The notes under the pieces are model-generated. The model was not told the origin of the DNA, searched no databases, and saw only the letters and a program-made list of their open reading frames with translations. A program made the translations under genes and the position numbers. Below are positions 1 through 13,700 of a stretch of 64,000 nt of DNA, in pieces. How positions within the stretch are numbered: position 1 is the stretch's first letter; every line of letters starts with the position of its first letter. The stretch is taken from NCBI GenBank assembly GCA_933228675.1, contig OW121740.1, positions 51,476,174-51,540,173 of the forward strand, in the 5' to 3' direction. The stretch comes from Stomorhina lunata. Taxonomy: Eukaryota; Arthropoda; Insecta; Diptera; Rhiniidae.

Positions 1-68
1 TGTTTTAAGGAAAAGAAAAATTCTCATGTCTATAAAATATTTAACATATTCTTCTCCATCTCTTTCAG

Positions 69-600
69 ATATAACGGCAAAACCAGCAGTCAAAAGAATG
101 ATATTGCCTTTGTCAAACTTCGAACTGCCCTTAGGTTTTCCGAGACCATTGCCTCGATTTGCATACCAACAGAAATAAGCAGTTCAGCCTCCGGTTATAT
201 ACAGTCCGACCTAATAGGTTATATCAACGGTTTTGGCGACAACAATCACTTGGAACGTCTTAAAATGGTAACCCTCAACTATCACAGCTGTCTTGCCAAA
301 AGTCCCCGGGATGCTCCGGTAGCTGATGATAAATTTTGCATATTCAGTCGGGAAAGTGGTTCCGTGTGTCATGGTGATAGTGGATCTGGATTTTTTACCG
401 AAAACAAGATAGCAGATGGTTTTAAAGAGGACATTATCTACAGGCTGTTGGGTGTCATCAGTAATACACCCACTACGCAGAACTCTTGTACGCCTTTTGG
501 TGAAGATGCCTATATTGCCATAACGAATATTTACTATATGTCCAAGGATTTTCGGGAAAAGCTTTTAAAGGCAATGCAGGAGGATACAGCATTATTTTAA
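69..600 (+). CDS. ModSP-like serine protease, last exon (5' part outside window)
   Basis: C-terminal half of a secreted chymotrypsin-fold (S1) protease. The exon starts after a pyrimidine-rich acceptor ending in AG at 67-68. The reading frame is open from the first base (third position of a codon) to TAA at 598-600, giving 176 full codons. Seen directly: NDIAFVKL holds the catalytic Asp (codon about 100), an SICIP segment follows, and CHGDSGSGF holds the catalytic Ser (codon 379-381). The Ser motif is GDSGSG, not the usual GDSGG. The catalytic His would be in an upstream exon that is not visible. The intron position and phase (phase 2, just before the Asp region) match the last intron of the gene at 10727-52897, so the two are tandem paralogues. 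Family knowledge: ModSP-type proteases act extracellularly in the Toll cascade. Whether this copy does so is inference. The first internal Met is at 250, but the exon clearly extends upstream of it. Confidence 0.85.
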
Positions 601-651
601 GTTTTAGTGTAATGAGTTTAGAGTTTAAGTCAAAATTTAGCTAGATTGTGC

Positions 652-657
652 AATAAA
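652..657 (+). promoter_or_regulatory. Polyadenylation signal AATAAA
   Basis: A canonical AATAAA lies 52 bases after the stop codon of the upstream protease exon, in an AT-rich 3' UTR. It is the first such hexamer after the stop. Confidence 0.6.
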
Positions 658-1239
658 GATAAATTAATTTGTTTTAATAAAATCTGATGTAATTAAGAAG
701 GCTTCTAATTTTTTTCCAAATATTCTCCACTCGGTATCACTTTTACTTTTCCTATTGGGGTTGCGATATCTCATTTTCGTGATGGTGAGTGAGCTCTCTT
801 GACGGTTGTTTTTTTATCTCTTCGAAGACTTCTAGAATGTAAAAGACTCTATAATATAAAGATTTTGCACTTCCATACATTGCCGTGTGGCTCTTTCGAT
901 AAGTTCCATAAAAATAAGAGCACATCGTTTTTACTCTAATTCGAAAACAACTAATGAAGATTATCCAATGATAGAAAGCTGGGGCACACAAACGTGCTCA
1001 TAAAATGTATGTTTGATCATGTCCACTTTAATTTCACTTTTGATTTTTATATTTGAGTTTTTGGTTGGTGTCGAACTCTCAATTCTAAATGTCGAACTGT
1101 CAATTCTGTAAAGTATACGAATTGATGGTTCCAGGCGACCATTTACTTATGTCCAGAAAAGCCCAAATAGGGTAAATAGTGCAATGGTACAAAATTGAAT
1201 ATTAATCATTGAATTTTGAAACTTAATAAAAGTTAATTC
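658..1239. other. Intergenic stretch, nothing recognised
   Basis: AT-rich DNA after the protease gene. No open frame with a recognisable domain and no clear repeat was seen on either strand. Confidence 0.4.
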
Positions 1240-2215
1240 ATTACCAATGGCCGTACTTCAGAAAAAACTCAAAAGGATCGGAGCCGGGGATGGCCCCTTC
1301 CCCATTACAAATACAGTACCTATAACTGGGGAAATAGATTCTGATAATTTTTAAAATGTAGATAAAGTTATACTAACAAGTTTCAATCGCATACATTCCA
1401 TTTTAAAACTTAGTCCGAGAATGGGTCCAAATTGAGGGTTGAATATGGCTACTTTTATATATATATAATGTTAATGAGTTTGTAAGTTTATTTATTTGTT
1501 TGTTTGAGATTAAATAATTCCTTAACGGGGAAATTTTTAATGTAGTAGATAGAACTTCCCCTTAAGGTGGTCAAGAAATATGTTTTGTTTCAAAACCTGG
1601 TCCGGAAAAAGGTAAAGTTAGGTAAGTAGTGCAAAATGTAATATTTATTATTGAATGATAAGCAATGAAAGAAAAATTTATTCAATTTAAATTCATTTCA
1701 TTTCAATGGCCGAACTTCAGGAAAAAGTAATAAGGATCGGAGCAGGGGATGGTCCCTTCCTCGTTACAAACACAATGCCTATAACTGGGTTAATTAATTT
1801 TGATGAAATTTAAAACTTAGTCCGGAAATGGGTCTAAATAGAGGGTCGAATATGGCTGTATTTAATACTTATAATTTAATAACTGATAAGCTAAAGCGGA
1901 TAAAAACTTTTTACTTAATACAAGTACATTTTTTTTTTACCAATGGAAGCACTTTTGACAAAGATGGAAAGGATCGGAGCAGAAGGGAAGATTTTTCTCT
2001 GTACCATAATTCTTATTTTTGAGTATTATTATTATAGTTTTAAACTTTGAGCAACCGAAAATTTTCCTGTTGGTAATAGTTTGAAGCAAATGTGGTAAGA
2101 TCGGCGCAGCGGAATTCTGCAAATGAAATACTTTTTCGGGTGTACTTTTAGAACTTCTATAGGCGAAGTCTTCAAACTTTGTACATGAAAATGTGACCAA
2201 ATGTAAGCAGGTTAT
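1240..2215. repeat. Diverged direct repeats around a GGATCGGAGC block
   Basis: Related blocks recur at about 1245-1460, 1707-1865 and 1935-1990, with a weaker one near 2050-2110. Each has a segment like AATGGCCGTACTTCAG followed by AAGGATCGGAGC. The first two also share CCCTTCC..TTACAAA and CCTATAACTGGG. A further shared phrase, AACTTAGTCCG..ATGGGTC followed by AATATGGCT, lies at about 1407-1450 and 1813-1855. The spacing is irregular (about 460 then 230 bases), so this is an old, eroded array or nested copies of one element. No coding potential is visible. Confidence 0.5.
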
Positions 2216-2319
2216 GAGCAAAGAGAATTTAAATCAAATAGAAAATTTATCTTATCTTATATTCTTACACGCGCAATAATTGTATATACATATACATATA
2301 TATATATATATATATATAT

Positions 2320-2794
2320 TAGGGTGACAATGAAATATATGGGAAAAATTTTTTTCCAGAATTTTAAACAAAAATGTGAAGATTCTTTTGCCACTTGGTC
2401 TAAAACATACTTGCTGAAAATTTGAGCCAAATCGGATAACTCTATCCCGTGCACCTTTGAGGTCAAAGTTCAAATTTTGGGAAATATAGTGTATTCGCCT
2501 ATATTAGAGCTAAAAAAATAGCTTTTCGATATGAATTATACCGAAATCCAATGGGATTAATGTGCCACATAGTGTAGAACTTGCATGCTGAAAATATTAG
2601 CCGAATCGGGTAACTCTATGCCGTGCACCTTTGAGGTCAAAGTTCAAATTTTGGGAAATTCTGTATATTTAACTATAATTGATTTAAAAATATCGTTTTT
2701 TTAAGTATATTCATTTAAATTGTTCAGAAACTGGATGTTTAGATATTTCTAAAAGTATTCTGAAATATTATGAGTAAATTTAACCCTTTTTTGC
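2320..2794 (+). repeat. Left long terminal inverted repeat
   Basis: Matches the reverse complement of 4876-5338 almost base for base after the outer ~60 bases, which have diverged. Each arm holds two direct copies of a ~37-bp block (GTGCACCTTTGAGGTCAAAG and onward), about 170 bases apart (here from about 2450 and 2625). These are candidate transposase-binding sites. Confidence 0.9.
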
Positions 2795-3087
2795 AACGGC
2801 TAGTTATTTCTAAAAACGAAAAACTGAAATTTTAAAACCAATATTTAAAAATATATATTTATGTGAATGTTTTTCGTATAGAAGCAAAAGTAGTATATTT
2901 TAATTAGAATAAAAATATGTTTTTAATATAAAAAGTAAGGCAACTTCAGAGGTCTTTTCCGGTAAGTTTGATTAAATGTAATCATTTCTTAAATTATTTA
3001 AATTCGCATGCTTCGTATATTGCTGTCGATAGTTTTGAACAACCTAAAAAGAAACACAATAATTATTTAAATGTAAATTAGTTAAAT

Positions 3088-4700
3088 TTAAATATAACTT
3101 ACTTTGAATAAATACTGTCGCTGCTGTTCATCTTTTGTGATCTTCTCATGATAATCTTCAACAAGCTTAATACCTCGTTCAGCGCAGTCATTAACAACCT
3201 TTAGTTTTTGAATAATAAATTTTCCTTTTCTATAATCTTCACAATCTTTCCAGCTACTTGAGTCTTTTTGTAAAAAATCCATTGAAATTTGGAATCTCTT
3301 GAAAACACTTTTCGTATTTTTGGATACAAGTTCAATCAAAATTGATGAATTATCTTTAGCGAAGAAAGTATTAAGATTTTCTTTTTTAATTAAAAACTTT
3401 TTCAAAATTTCTTCCTCCTCAAGGTTTTCTTCTTCCATAAAAGTCAAAATTTTTTTAGCCATTTTGTTTTTTGTTTCAAAATCTATTCTATCATCGAATA
3501 AACTGAATGCTACGCATTCTTCATTAAGGTAATATAGATGATTAATAAACTTTTTTATGGCTCCATCAGCAATTTGTGCATTTATTTTCTTATAATCTTC
3601 TAAATTTCTCAAAAATAATATGTCGTTTAAGAGAGCTTGCTCCGCTTTATCAGAATTGAACCAGAAAAATGCATAGCACTTTATAACAAAACCTGCAACT
3701 TCAACTAGACCATTTATTTCCAATTCTGTGATTTCTGGGAATTGATTGCGAAACATCAATATCTTAAGGCAATATATTCCCTTAGCCATCCATCTAGCTA
3801 AATGAAGAGCACCGGGTTTAAAAAATTTTATCCCACTAGGAGGACTTCCACCCAGAAATATGATAATCAATTCCAGGAACTCTTTGTAGTCATTTCGTGG
3901 AAAGTCCTCTTTAACTTTTATATTTGCAAAATCTAAAATTTTAGCGCAATCATCACCTACTATTTCTTTTATTCGAGGTATTGCTAATCCCGTCATATAC
4001 TCATCCTTTTTTACGTTTGACCATTGTTTTTTGAATTTTTTAAATAAGCTGACTTCTGGGCCAGTCGAAGAACAAATTTTTGTTTCGTTAAAAACAGCTG
4101 CTAAAACTATTTCAAACACATGGTGTCTGCATCCTAGGAACAAAATGTCTCTACGTATTTTTTTTTCTAATATATTGCAGGCCCCTTTAAATTTGCCAGT
4201 GTTTGAGGCGGTTGTGTCAAAGACAAATGCCTCGATTCTATCCAAAACTTGATAGTCTTCTAATGAATCATATACTGCAGATGCTATTTCAACGCCAGTT
4301 CCAGCCGGTATATCAGGAATATTAATTATTTGTTCAAAATCGGGAGCGGTTGCAATTATTGACAGTCGGTCTTCGTTTTTTCCTGATATGCCAGATAACA
4401 GTTTTGTATCCCAGTGTATCGTTAGTGGCTGAGTATTGGATTGAAGTTTTAACCCGATTCGAGTACTATTTGCTGATGAATAGACGTGCGGTTTATAACA
4501 TACTCTGATGAGTTTAATCCAACTGCATCCAAAACTGCAATAAGCAAGTGAACAGTATCGCTAGAGCTTAATTTTAATTTATCTAAAACTGCAGCAAGTC
4601 TCGGCGTTAAAATTTCTTTACATGGCCTTTTTGTGTTTGAAGTATTTTGTTTTTGTGAACTATTGAAAGTATCAGGACAACTCGTGGTCATTGGGTCCAT
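3088..4700 (-). pseudogene. DDE-type transposase, frameshifted
   Basis: The main open stretch (385 codons from an internal Met at 4245 to the stop at 3088) contains FVFDTTASNTGKFKGAC and FLGCRHHVFEIVL, a D..ASN..CxxH arrangement typical of RNase-H-fold transposases. The frame stays open upstream of that Met to about 4500 (HWDTKLLSGISGK lies there), so 4245 is not the true start. A second frame at 4449-4700 carries the N-terminal part (ILTPRLAAVLDKLKLSSSDT). The two frames meet between about 4450 and 4500 through a single-base-type frameshift. The protein therefore cannot be made as one chain here. The element could at most move with transposase supplied in trans. The superfamily is not assigned with certainty. 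Confidence 0.7.
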
Positions 4701-4875
4701 TATATGATCATTAGCTTCCGTAGATTCACCGTTTTCTGATCGGTTTGTGTCTACACCAACTGATAAAAATCATGTTTTACAGGGGTTGAGGTCTGCACTA
4801 ACAGGTTACATAGTATATCACCTTTTTTAAATGTTGTATTTAAAGCTAAGAAATTCGGTCGTCTTGACCCCCGTA

Positions 4876-5449
<574 letters not shown>

Positions 5450-6649
5450 GACAACGGCTCTAACGATTTGGATAAAATTTGGACAGTGGGTACTTTCTTT
5501 GATGTATAGGTCGAAGAAGAAGGGACTTTTGGAACCGGGTAAAAAGGGGAAAAGGGGAAAAAAAATCGAAAACGTTATATCTCCTAAAGTAATAGGTATA
5601 GAAACTAAATTAAAATTTTAAACAGCTATGAAAATAAGCGGACAGGTGTTTGGTACTTTTTTGAAACTATGTCTGATAGGGGGTAAAAAACTGTGAAAAT
5701 ACTTTTTTTTTTGGTACTTTTTTAACCCACTCTTATATTTTAAACCAAAGAATATAGAAAGGAACTTTCTACTGCAGTCAATTGAACACGTACTTGGTAC
5801 TTTTTTGATTTTAAAAAAGGGATAGAATGTTAACATCTCAAAAATAATATGAATATTAATTATGTTAACTGCATTTTAATAAAATGTACCGAATTTAATT
5901 GGTACCAATGAAGTACCAAATAAGCATGTGGAACTTTTTGAAAGTAGTGGAAAAAAAAGAGGAAAAATGAGTAATGTTTCAAACTTTGTATGCTCTTTAG
6001 CGAAGATGTTGCTGATAAGCCGGCGAAGGTTTTTAAGTTGGTAAACTAATTTCCGTTAGGTGGCGCCATTGAAAATTACTAAAAATTAAATCGTAAACTG
6101 TATATTTGATCATGCTATGATCTTTAGTAAAGTTGTAGCGCATGAGCCGGCGAAGGTTTTTTTTAGAAAATTACTCAAAGTCAATTTTATCGCAAGCTGT
6201 AGATTTAATCATGCTATAATCTTTAGCAAAGTTGTTGCACATGAGCCGACGGAGGTTTTTTAATTGGTATGAAGAAATTTCGACAGGTGGCGCCACTGAA
6301 ATTTACTCAAAGTCAATTTAATCGTAAGCTGTACATTTAGTCATGCTATAATCTTTCGCAAAGTTGTTGCGGATAAGCCAACGAAGGTTAGTTAATGGGA
6401 ATGACCAAAGTCCAACAGGTGGCGCCACTGAAAATTACTCAAAATGATTTAAACCGTACACTGTGCATTTGATCATGTTGTTATCATTAGAAAAGTTGTT
6501 ACGCATAAACAGACGAAGGTTTCTTAGTTGATATGAACAACTTCAGGTGGCGCCACTTAAAATTACTCAAAATTAAATAAATCGTAAAGTGTGCATTTGA
6601 TCAGGCTATAATATTTAGCAAATTTGTTGCGCATGAGTCGACTGAGGTT

Positions 6650-8429
<1,780 letters not shown>

Positions 8430-9927
8430 TATATATATATATATATATATAGAATGGCTATCTCGAAAACGGCTCTAACGATTTTGATAAAATTTGGACA
8501 GTGGGTATCTTTTTTGATGTATAGGTCGAAGAAGAAGGGACTTTTGGAACTTTTACCTCTAAGAGGGTAAAAACGGGTAAAAAGGGGAAAAAATCGAAAA
8601 CGCTATGTCTCCTAAAGTAATAGGTATAGAAACAAAATTAAAATTACGTTTTACACAACTTTGAAAATAAGCGGACAGGTGTTTGGTACTTTTTTGAAAC
8701 TATGTCCGATAGGGGGTAAAAAAGGGTGAAAATAGTTTTTGTGGCACCTTTTTAACCCACTCTTATATTTTAAACTAAAGAATATAGAAAGAAACTTGGT
8801 ACTGCAATCAATAGATGTAAAAAAACATGAAACACGTATTTGGTACTTTTTTGATTTTGGAGCCAAAATGGGTAAAAAAGGGATAAAATGATAACTTAAC
8901 ATCTCCAAAGTAATATGAATAGGAACATTATACATTATGTTAAATGCGTTTTAAAAAAATGTACCGAATTCTATTGGCACCAAAAAAGTACCAAATATAC
9001 ATATGGAACTTTTAGAAATTAGGGAATAAAAAGGGGGAAAATTAGTATTATTTTAAACAAATGAATGTTTGTCTGTATGTATGTTCTTTATAGAATAGTA
9101 AACTGTGAATTTGATTGTGTTATGCTCTTTAGCGAAGATGTTGCGGATAAGCCGGCGAAGGTTTTAAAGTTGATAAGACTAATTTCCGACAGATGGCGCC
9201 ACTGAAAATTACTAAAAATTAATTAAATCGTAAACTGTACATTTGATCATGCTATGATCTTTAGCAAAGTTGTAGCGCATGAGCCGACGAAGGCTTTTTA
9301 GTTGGTATGAATAATTTCCGACAGGTGGCGCTACAGAAACTTACTCAAAGTCAATTTAATCGTAATCTGTACATTTAATCATGCTACAATCTTTAGCAAA
9401 GTTGTTGCACATGAGCCGACGAAGGTTTCTTAGTTGGTATGAAGAAATTTCGACAGGTGGCGCTACTGAAATTTACACAAAGTCAATTTAATCGTATGCT
9501 GTACATTTAATCATGCTATTATCTTCAGCAAAGTTGTTACGGATAAGCCGAAGAAGGTTTATGAATTGGAATAAGCAAAGTCCGACAGGTGGCGCCACAG
9601 AAAACTACTCAAAATGAATTAAATCGTAAACTGTGCATTTGATCAGACTATAATCTTTAGCAAAGTTGTTGCGCATGAGTCGACAGAGGTTTCTGTTGAT
9701 ATGAATAATTTCCAAAATTATTCAAAATGAGTTAAACTGTAAACTATGCAAACTATGTTTTGGTCGGACAAAATAAATCAAATAATTCAAAATGAACTGA
9801 ATATTTCTACAATGTCTTTCCTCTAAATTTATGTTAGCACCTTATAATATAAAATATATAAACTTTAAAATTTGCCTCAAAATGCTTATCATAAAGCTCA
9901 GAGCAAGGCTCGGTCTACCAGGTACTA
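8430..9927 (+). mobile_element. Helitron-like element, copy C, head-to-tail with copy B
   Basis: Starts in a TA tract directly at the GGTACTA end of copy B, lacking the upstream TCTTATATTC motif. It then follows the same order: GAATGGCTATCTCG, about five 130-bp units, and the CCGAGC/GCTCGG type hairpin (first base varied) ending GGTACTA at 9927. The two copies form a direct tandem joined at the terminus. Confidence 0.65.
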
Positions 9928-10640
9928 AATTAATTAAATTGAAAAGCCATTTTTTTACTTGAATAGCTGCACAGGCAAAGGCTTAAACCAATTCACGACG
10001 TATTGCTCAAACGAAATGACAATCTCAATATTCCACAATATTCAAGCTTTCCACCTATGGTACTGTAGGGTATAACGACATTTTTAAAATGTACTTCCCC
10101 AACTGGTGATAATAAAAGAAAAAATGCCAATATCTGATAAAGTCCAGTTGGAAAGAGAAGTATATATTAACATAACACTAGACTATGACTCAATTATTCT
10201 AGTTTATGATATATAATTTTAAGACTATGATATACAATTTGAGATTTTTTTTGGAATAAAATACATAAATAGATTGAACGCAAAAAGTACCCTTTTGAAG
10301 ACAACTGTATCTATAGATTTCTTTTACTAATATTCGACTAGATACATGTTAGTATCTACTAACTCGTAATACCCGATAAAGTGGCTTTATTCTGTATCTT
10401 ACTAGCTCTTTATTCTTTTTATTTTCTTTTCAAGAGTAGAAACCAAGCAATTCGTATTAATTTAAGAGTAAATGTAATTATTTCCAACAGAATCTCTTTC
10501 GCTTTCTCTCTTTAATTTACTAATTACTACTTTAGAATGGTTTTGCGAACAAAACATGATTTCAGTCACTTCCGTCGACTTCTAGCGGTTGGACGGGTTT
10601 TAAATTCGTCTCAAAGAAAGGTTCTAATTTTCTGACGGCA
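9928..10640. other. Region upstream of the ModSP-like gene
   Basis: The first ~170 bases contain a relic (ACGAAATGACAATCTCAATA, then GTAGGGTATAAC) of the same dispersed repeat whose end is seen near 33040-33085. The rest, to about 10640, is AT-rich with no recognisable coding sequence and probably includes the promoter-proximal DNA of the gene starting at 10727. Confidence 0.4.
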
Positions 10641-10646
10641 AATAAA

Positions 10647-10654
10647 TATAAAAA
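10647..10654 (+). promoter_or_regulatory. Candidate TATA box of the ModSP-like gene
   Basis: TATAAAAA lies 80 bases before the predicted start codon at 10727, which would give a 5' UTR of about 50 bases. A GATA-type motif (TGATAA) lies at about 10678-10683. Both motifs are common in AT-rich DNA, so support is weak. Confidence 0.35.
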
Positions 10655-10726
10655 TTGGTTTTAAATTCAATAAAAATTGATAATCAAATATCGAATTGAT
10701 TAAAGAAATTTTAAATAAGAATAAAT

Positions 10727-10793
10727 ATGTCAGGTGTTTTTTTAATATATGCGATTTTAATCGTTTCGGTCCAATTCGTCTTGAGTGCATCTA
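10727..10793 (+). CDS. ModSP-like gene exon 1 (signal peptide)
   Basis: ATG at 10727, then 21 codons ending VQFVLSAS, with a hydrophobic core (FLIYAILIVSV) typical of a secretion signal. The donor A|GTAAGT begins at 10794. One base of codon 23 is left over (phase 1), exactly what exon 2 requires. The exon was too short to be found by length alone. I accept it for signal-peptide character, perfect donor and phase match. Confidence 0.7.
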
Positions 10794-13700
10794 GTAAGTT
10801 CAAGTTTTGGATTTTGTTTGTTAGATATAAGTGAAATATGTGTATCTTCATTTGACACAAAAACATACATTCCTACATTGGTAGGGCTATAAATAACAGA
10901 GATGGAAGCTGTGAATTACTTAATGTTTTATTAAATTTATGAACAAATTATACATGAATATTAGATTATGTTAATTTAAATAGCACGTTTTATTAATCAT
11001 AATTAATTTACTTTATAATATTTGAGCGAAATGTTCATTATTGGTATACCCTACACCATTAAAAGTAAGGATAATGTTGTAGATTTGTGCTGATGTTAGT
11101 AACGCACGTTCTAAGTCCTTTTAAGGAGATCAGTTCATTGGAAAGTTTGGCCGGCTGTCCATCAAAAGTACTCAAAACAGTTTTAACTGATAAAAATATG
11201 CACAGAACTTTCTTTTGGTACTGGGACTATACGTCTGTAGGAAAAATAATGCTTATTCGGTTCACTTTAAAGCAGAACACTTATATTGGAAACATTATGG
11301 GTAATGGCTTAATGACGCATTAATCTAAACAGAAATGTAGCGGTCTCAACATCAGTTATTCTAGGGTGTTCATTTTTGTTTGAGTAATCAGATAACTTGA
11401 AAACAGGGTAAGGATTTGAACACTCATTTCACACATTTACTCATGTGCAAAAATTCCTTTTTATAAAAATCTCGCACACAGTCATGGGTATTAACAAATT
11501 TTTCTTGTACATTCATCTCTTACTCGTGTTGACAAGAGTAAACTTTTTCTACGCAAGTCACGATCAACTAAAAAATGAAAACCACATTTTGTGTGCCACT
11601 CACAAAAAATATTTTACACGACTAGCGCACGACTTGCCCGTGAGTGGCACATTAGAAGAAATATTAACTAAATTTCTGGTTTAAGAAACACAGCGGGAAA
11701 TATCGCAAGGCCTTTAAACAAAAGTGCATAGAAATACATATACATAGGTATTTTTAATATTTTGTTTTTGATATTTTGAAAAAAATGATTCAATCTGTTT
11801 TTTATTTATCAAAAACCGCATTGATAAATAAAAAATATTACATTATTTATTTTTCTGCAATTTTTTCACAGTACAAATCTCTAGGCCTCGTAACCGTAGA
11901 TTTGTCCTGCTGAAAATGTAAAAGACTCAATTGTAATTAACTAATAATCATAATTAACTAAATTAAAAATGAATGAATGAATGCTTATGTTGAAGTTTAG
12001 TTTAGTCGTGTGCATGAGAAAATGATTTTTAAATTTTATTCACTCTTCACGCGCGAGAGTTATATAAGTTAATCTTTAGTCATAATTGTGTGTAACAAAA
12101 CAAAAAAACATTACTCACAACTCTTGAGAAAGTGCTGAATTTAGACAAATGAGCTTCACACTCGTGAATATTTTCTTACCCTGCTTGAAAATGGAATTTT
12201 TGAATTAATCGGAAAATCGATTAATCGTTAAAAATTACTCGAGTTAATTAATTAAAATATTCATCTTAAAATCCCCGGAATTCTCGGGGATTGTGGTAAT
12301 TCCCTCCCATAATTCCCTTTCATAAAATCGCATTAATGAAATAGGATGGCAAGCTTTTCAAAATAACTATAAGATAACGGTATTTTTGAAGAAAGCGATA
12401 ATAGTATTTAAGACGTAGCGGTAGTCGATTTTAAAGTTTTTTTCATTAGAAGCTTCCTATCTTTAAATTTTAATAAAACAAAATAAAGAGTGCTCTAAAT
12501 AAAATTTGTAGTTGGATTTTCTTAAATAAAAATCTAACCTTTTAATATAAAAACTCTACAAAATACGCAAAAATAATGACATATTATACAAAATCATTTA
12601 GCATTAAAATGTTTACTTAGCACTCGGGTTTTGCAAAATTATCGACTTTTTTCGGAAACCCTCCCATTAAAGATTTTACAGTTGCTTCTGATACCTTTTT
12701 GGAGCATGTGTTTCACCTGCGCTTAAAATCGAACATGTTCTTGGAAATCTTTCCTGTGTTCTTCAATTCCTTTTTTATCAAAGCCCAATACCTTTCCACA
12801 GGCCGAAGTTCTGGACAGTTGGGTGGATTTGCCTCTCGTGGTACAAAAATGACATTATTCTTTGAGTACCACTCAAGTGCCTTTTTTCCATAATGGCATG
12901 ATGCCAAATCGGGCCAAAAAATGTAGTCACTCTGTGCTCTCTTAAAAAGGGTAACAACCGTTTTTGTAGGCACTCCTTTATATAAATTTCTGTGTTTATG
13001 GTCCAGATGCCACAAATACTTTACTTCTTTTGCCACAACTGCAAATAGCTTGCCACACGAGAAACTTCTTAGGGAATTTTGTTTTTTTTTGTGCGAAACT
13101 CTTGCCGAACATTGCCCCGTTTATCAGCAACATAAAAATCTTGACCAGGAAGTTGAGAAAAGTCTGCCAGTACGTATGTTTCATCATCCATCACACAACA
13201 GGTGTATTTTTTTTTATAAAATCAGACTTCAATTTTTTCGCTCGTTTTTTTGCTTCTAAGTTCTTTATAGCATTGCGATCTGGAACCTTTTGGACTTTGT
13301 ATGTCTTCAGTCCAGCATAAGCTTTGACTCTATGTGCAAATTTCGTAGAACATTTCACCGTACGAGCTGCTTTTCTTAAAGAAGTGTTAGGCGCTCTTCG
13401 AAAGAGTCGCTCGACTTCTTTTGCCTTACCAATATCTGTAGGACCTTTTTTCCTCCCTGATCTAGGTTTTCTTTCAATGCTCAGGTTTTCCTTATACCGT
13501 CTGATGGCATTAGAAACCGTTCGAGGGTCAACTTTCAATTTTTAGCTATTTTTTTAAAAGTCCTTGACTGATTTTTTTGAAAAGTTTTAATTATATTTTC
13601 ACGAACTTTTTTTTCGCAGCCCATTTTGATTGAAATAACTATTGAAAATTAATAATTTCTAAAATAATAGTATCTGACATATCTATAGAAACTAACTTGA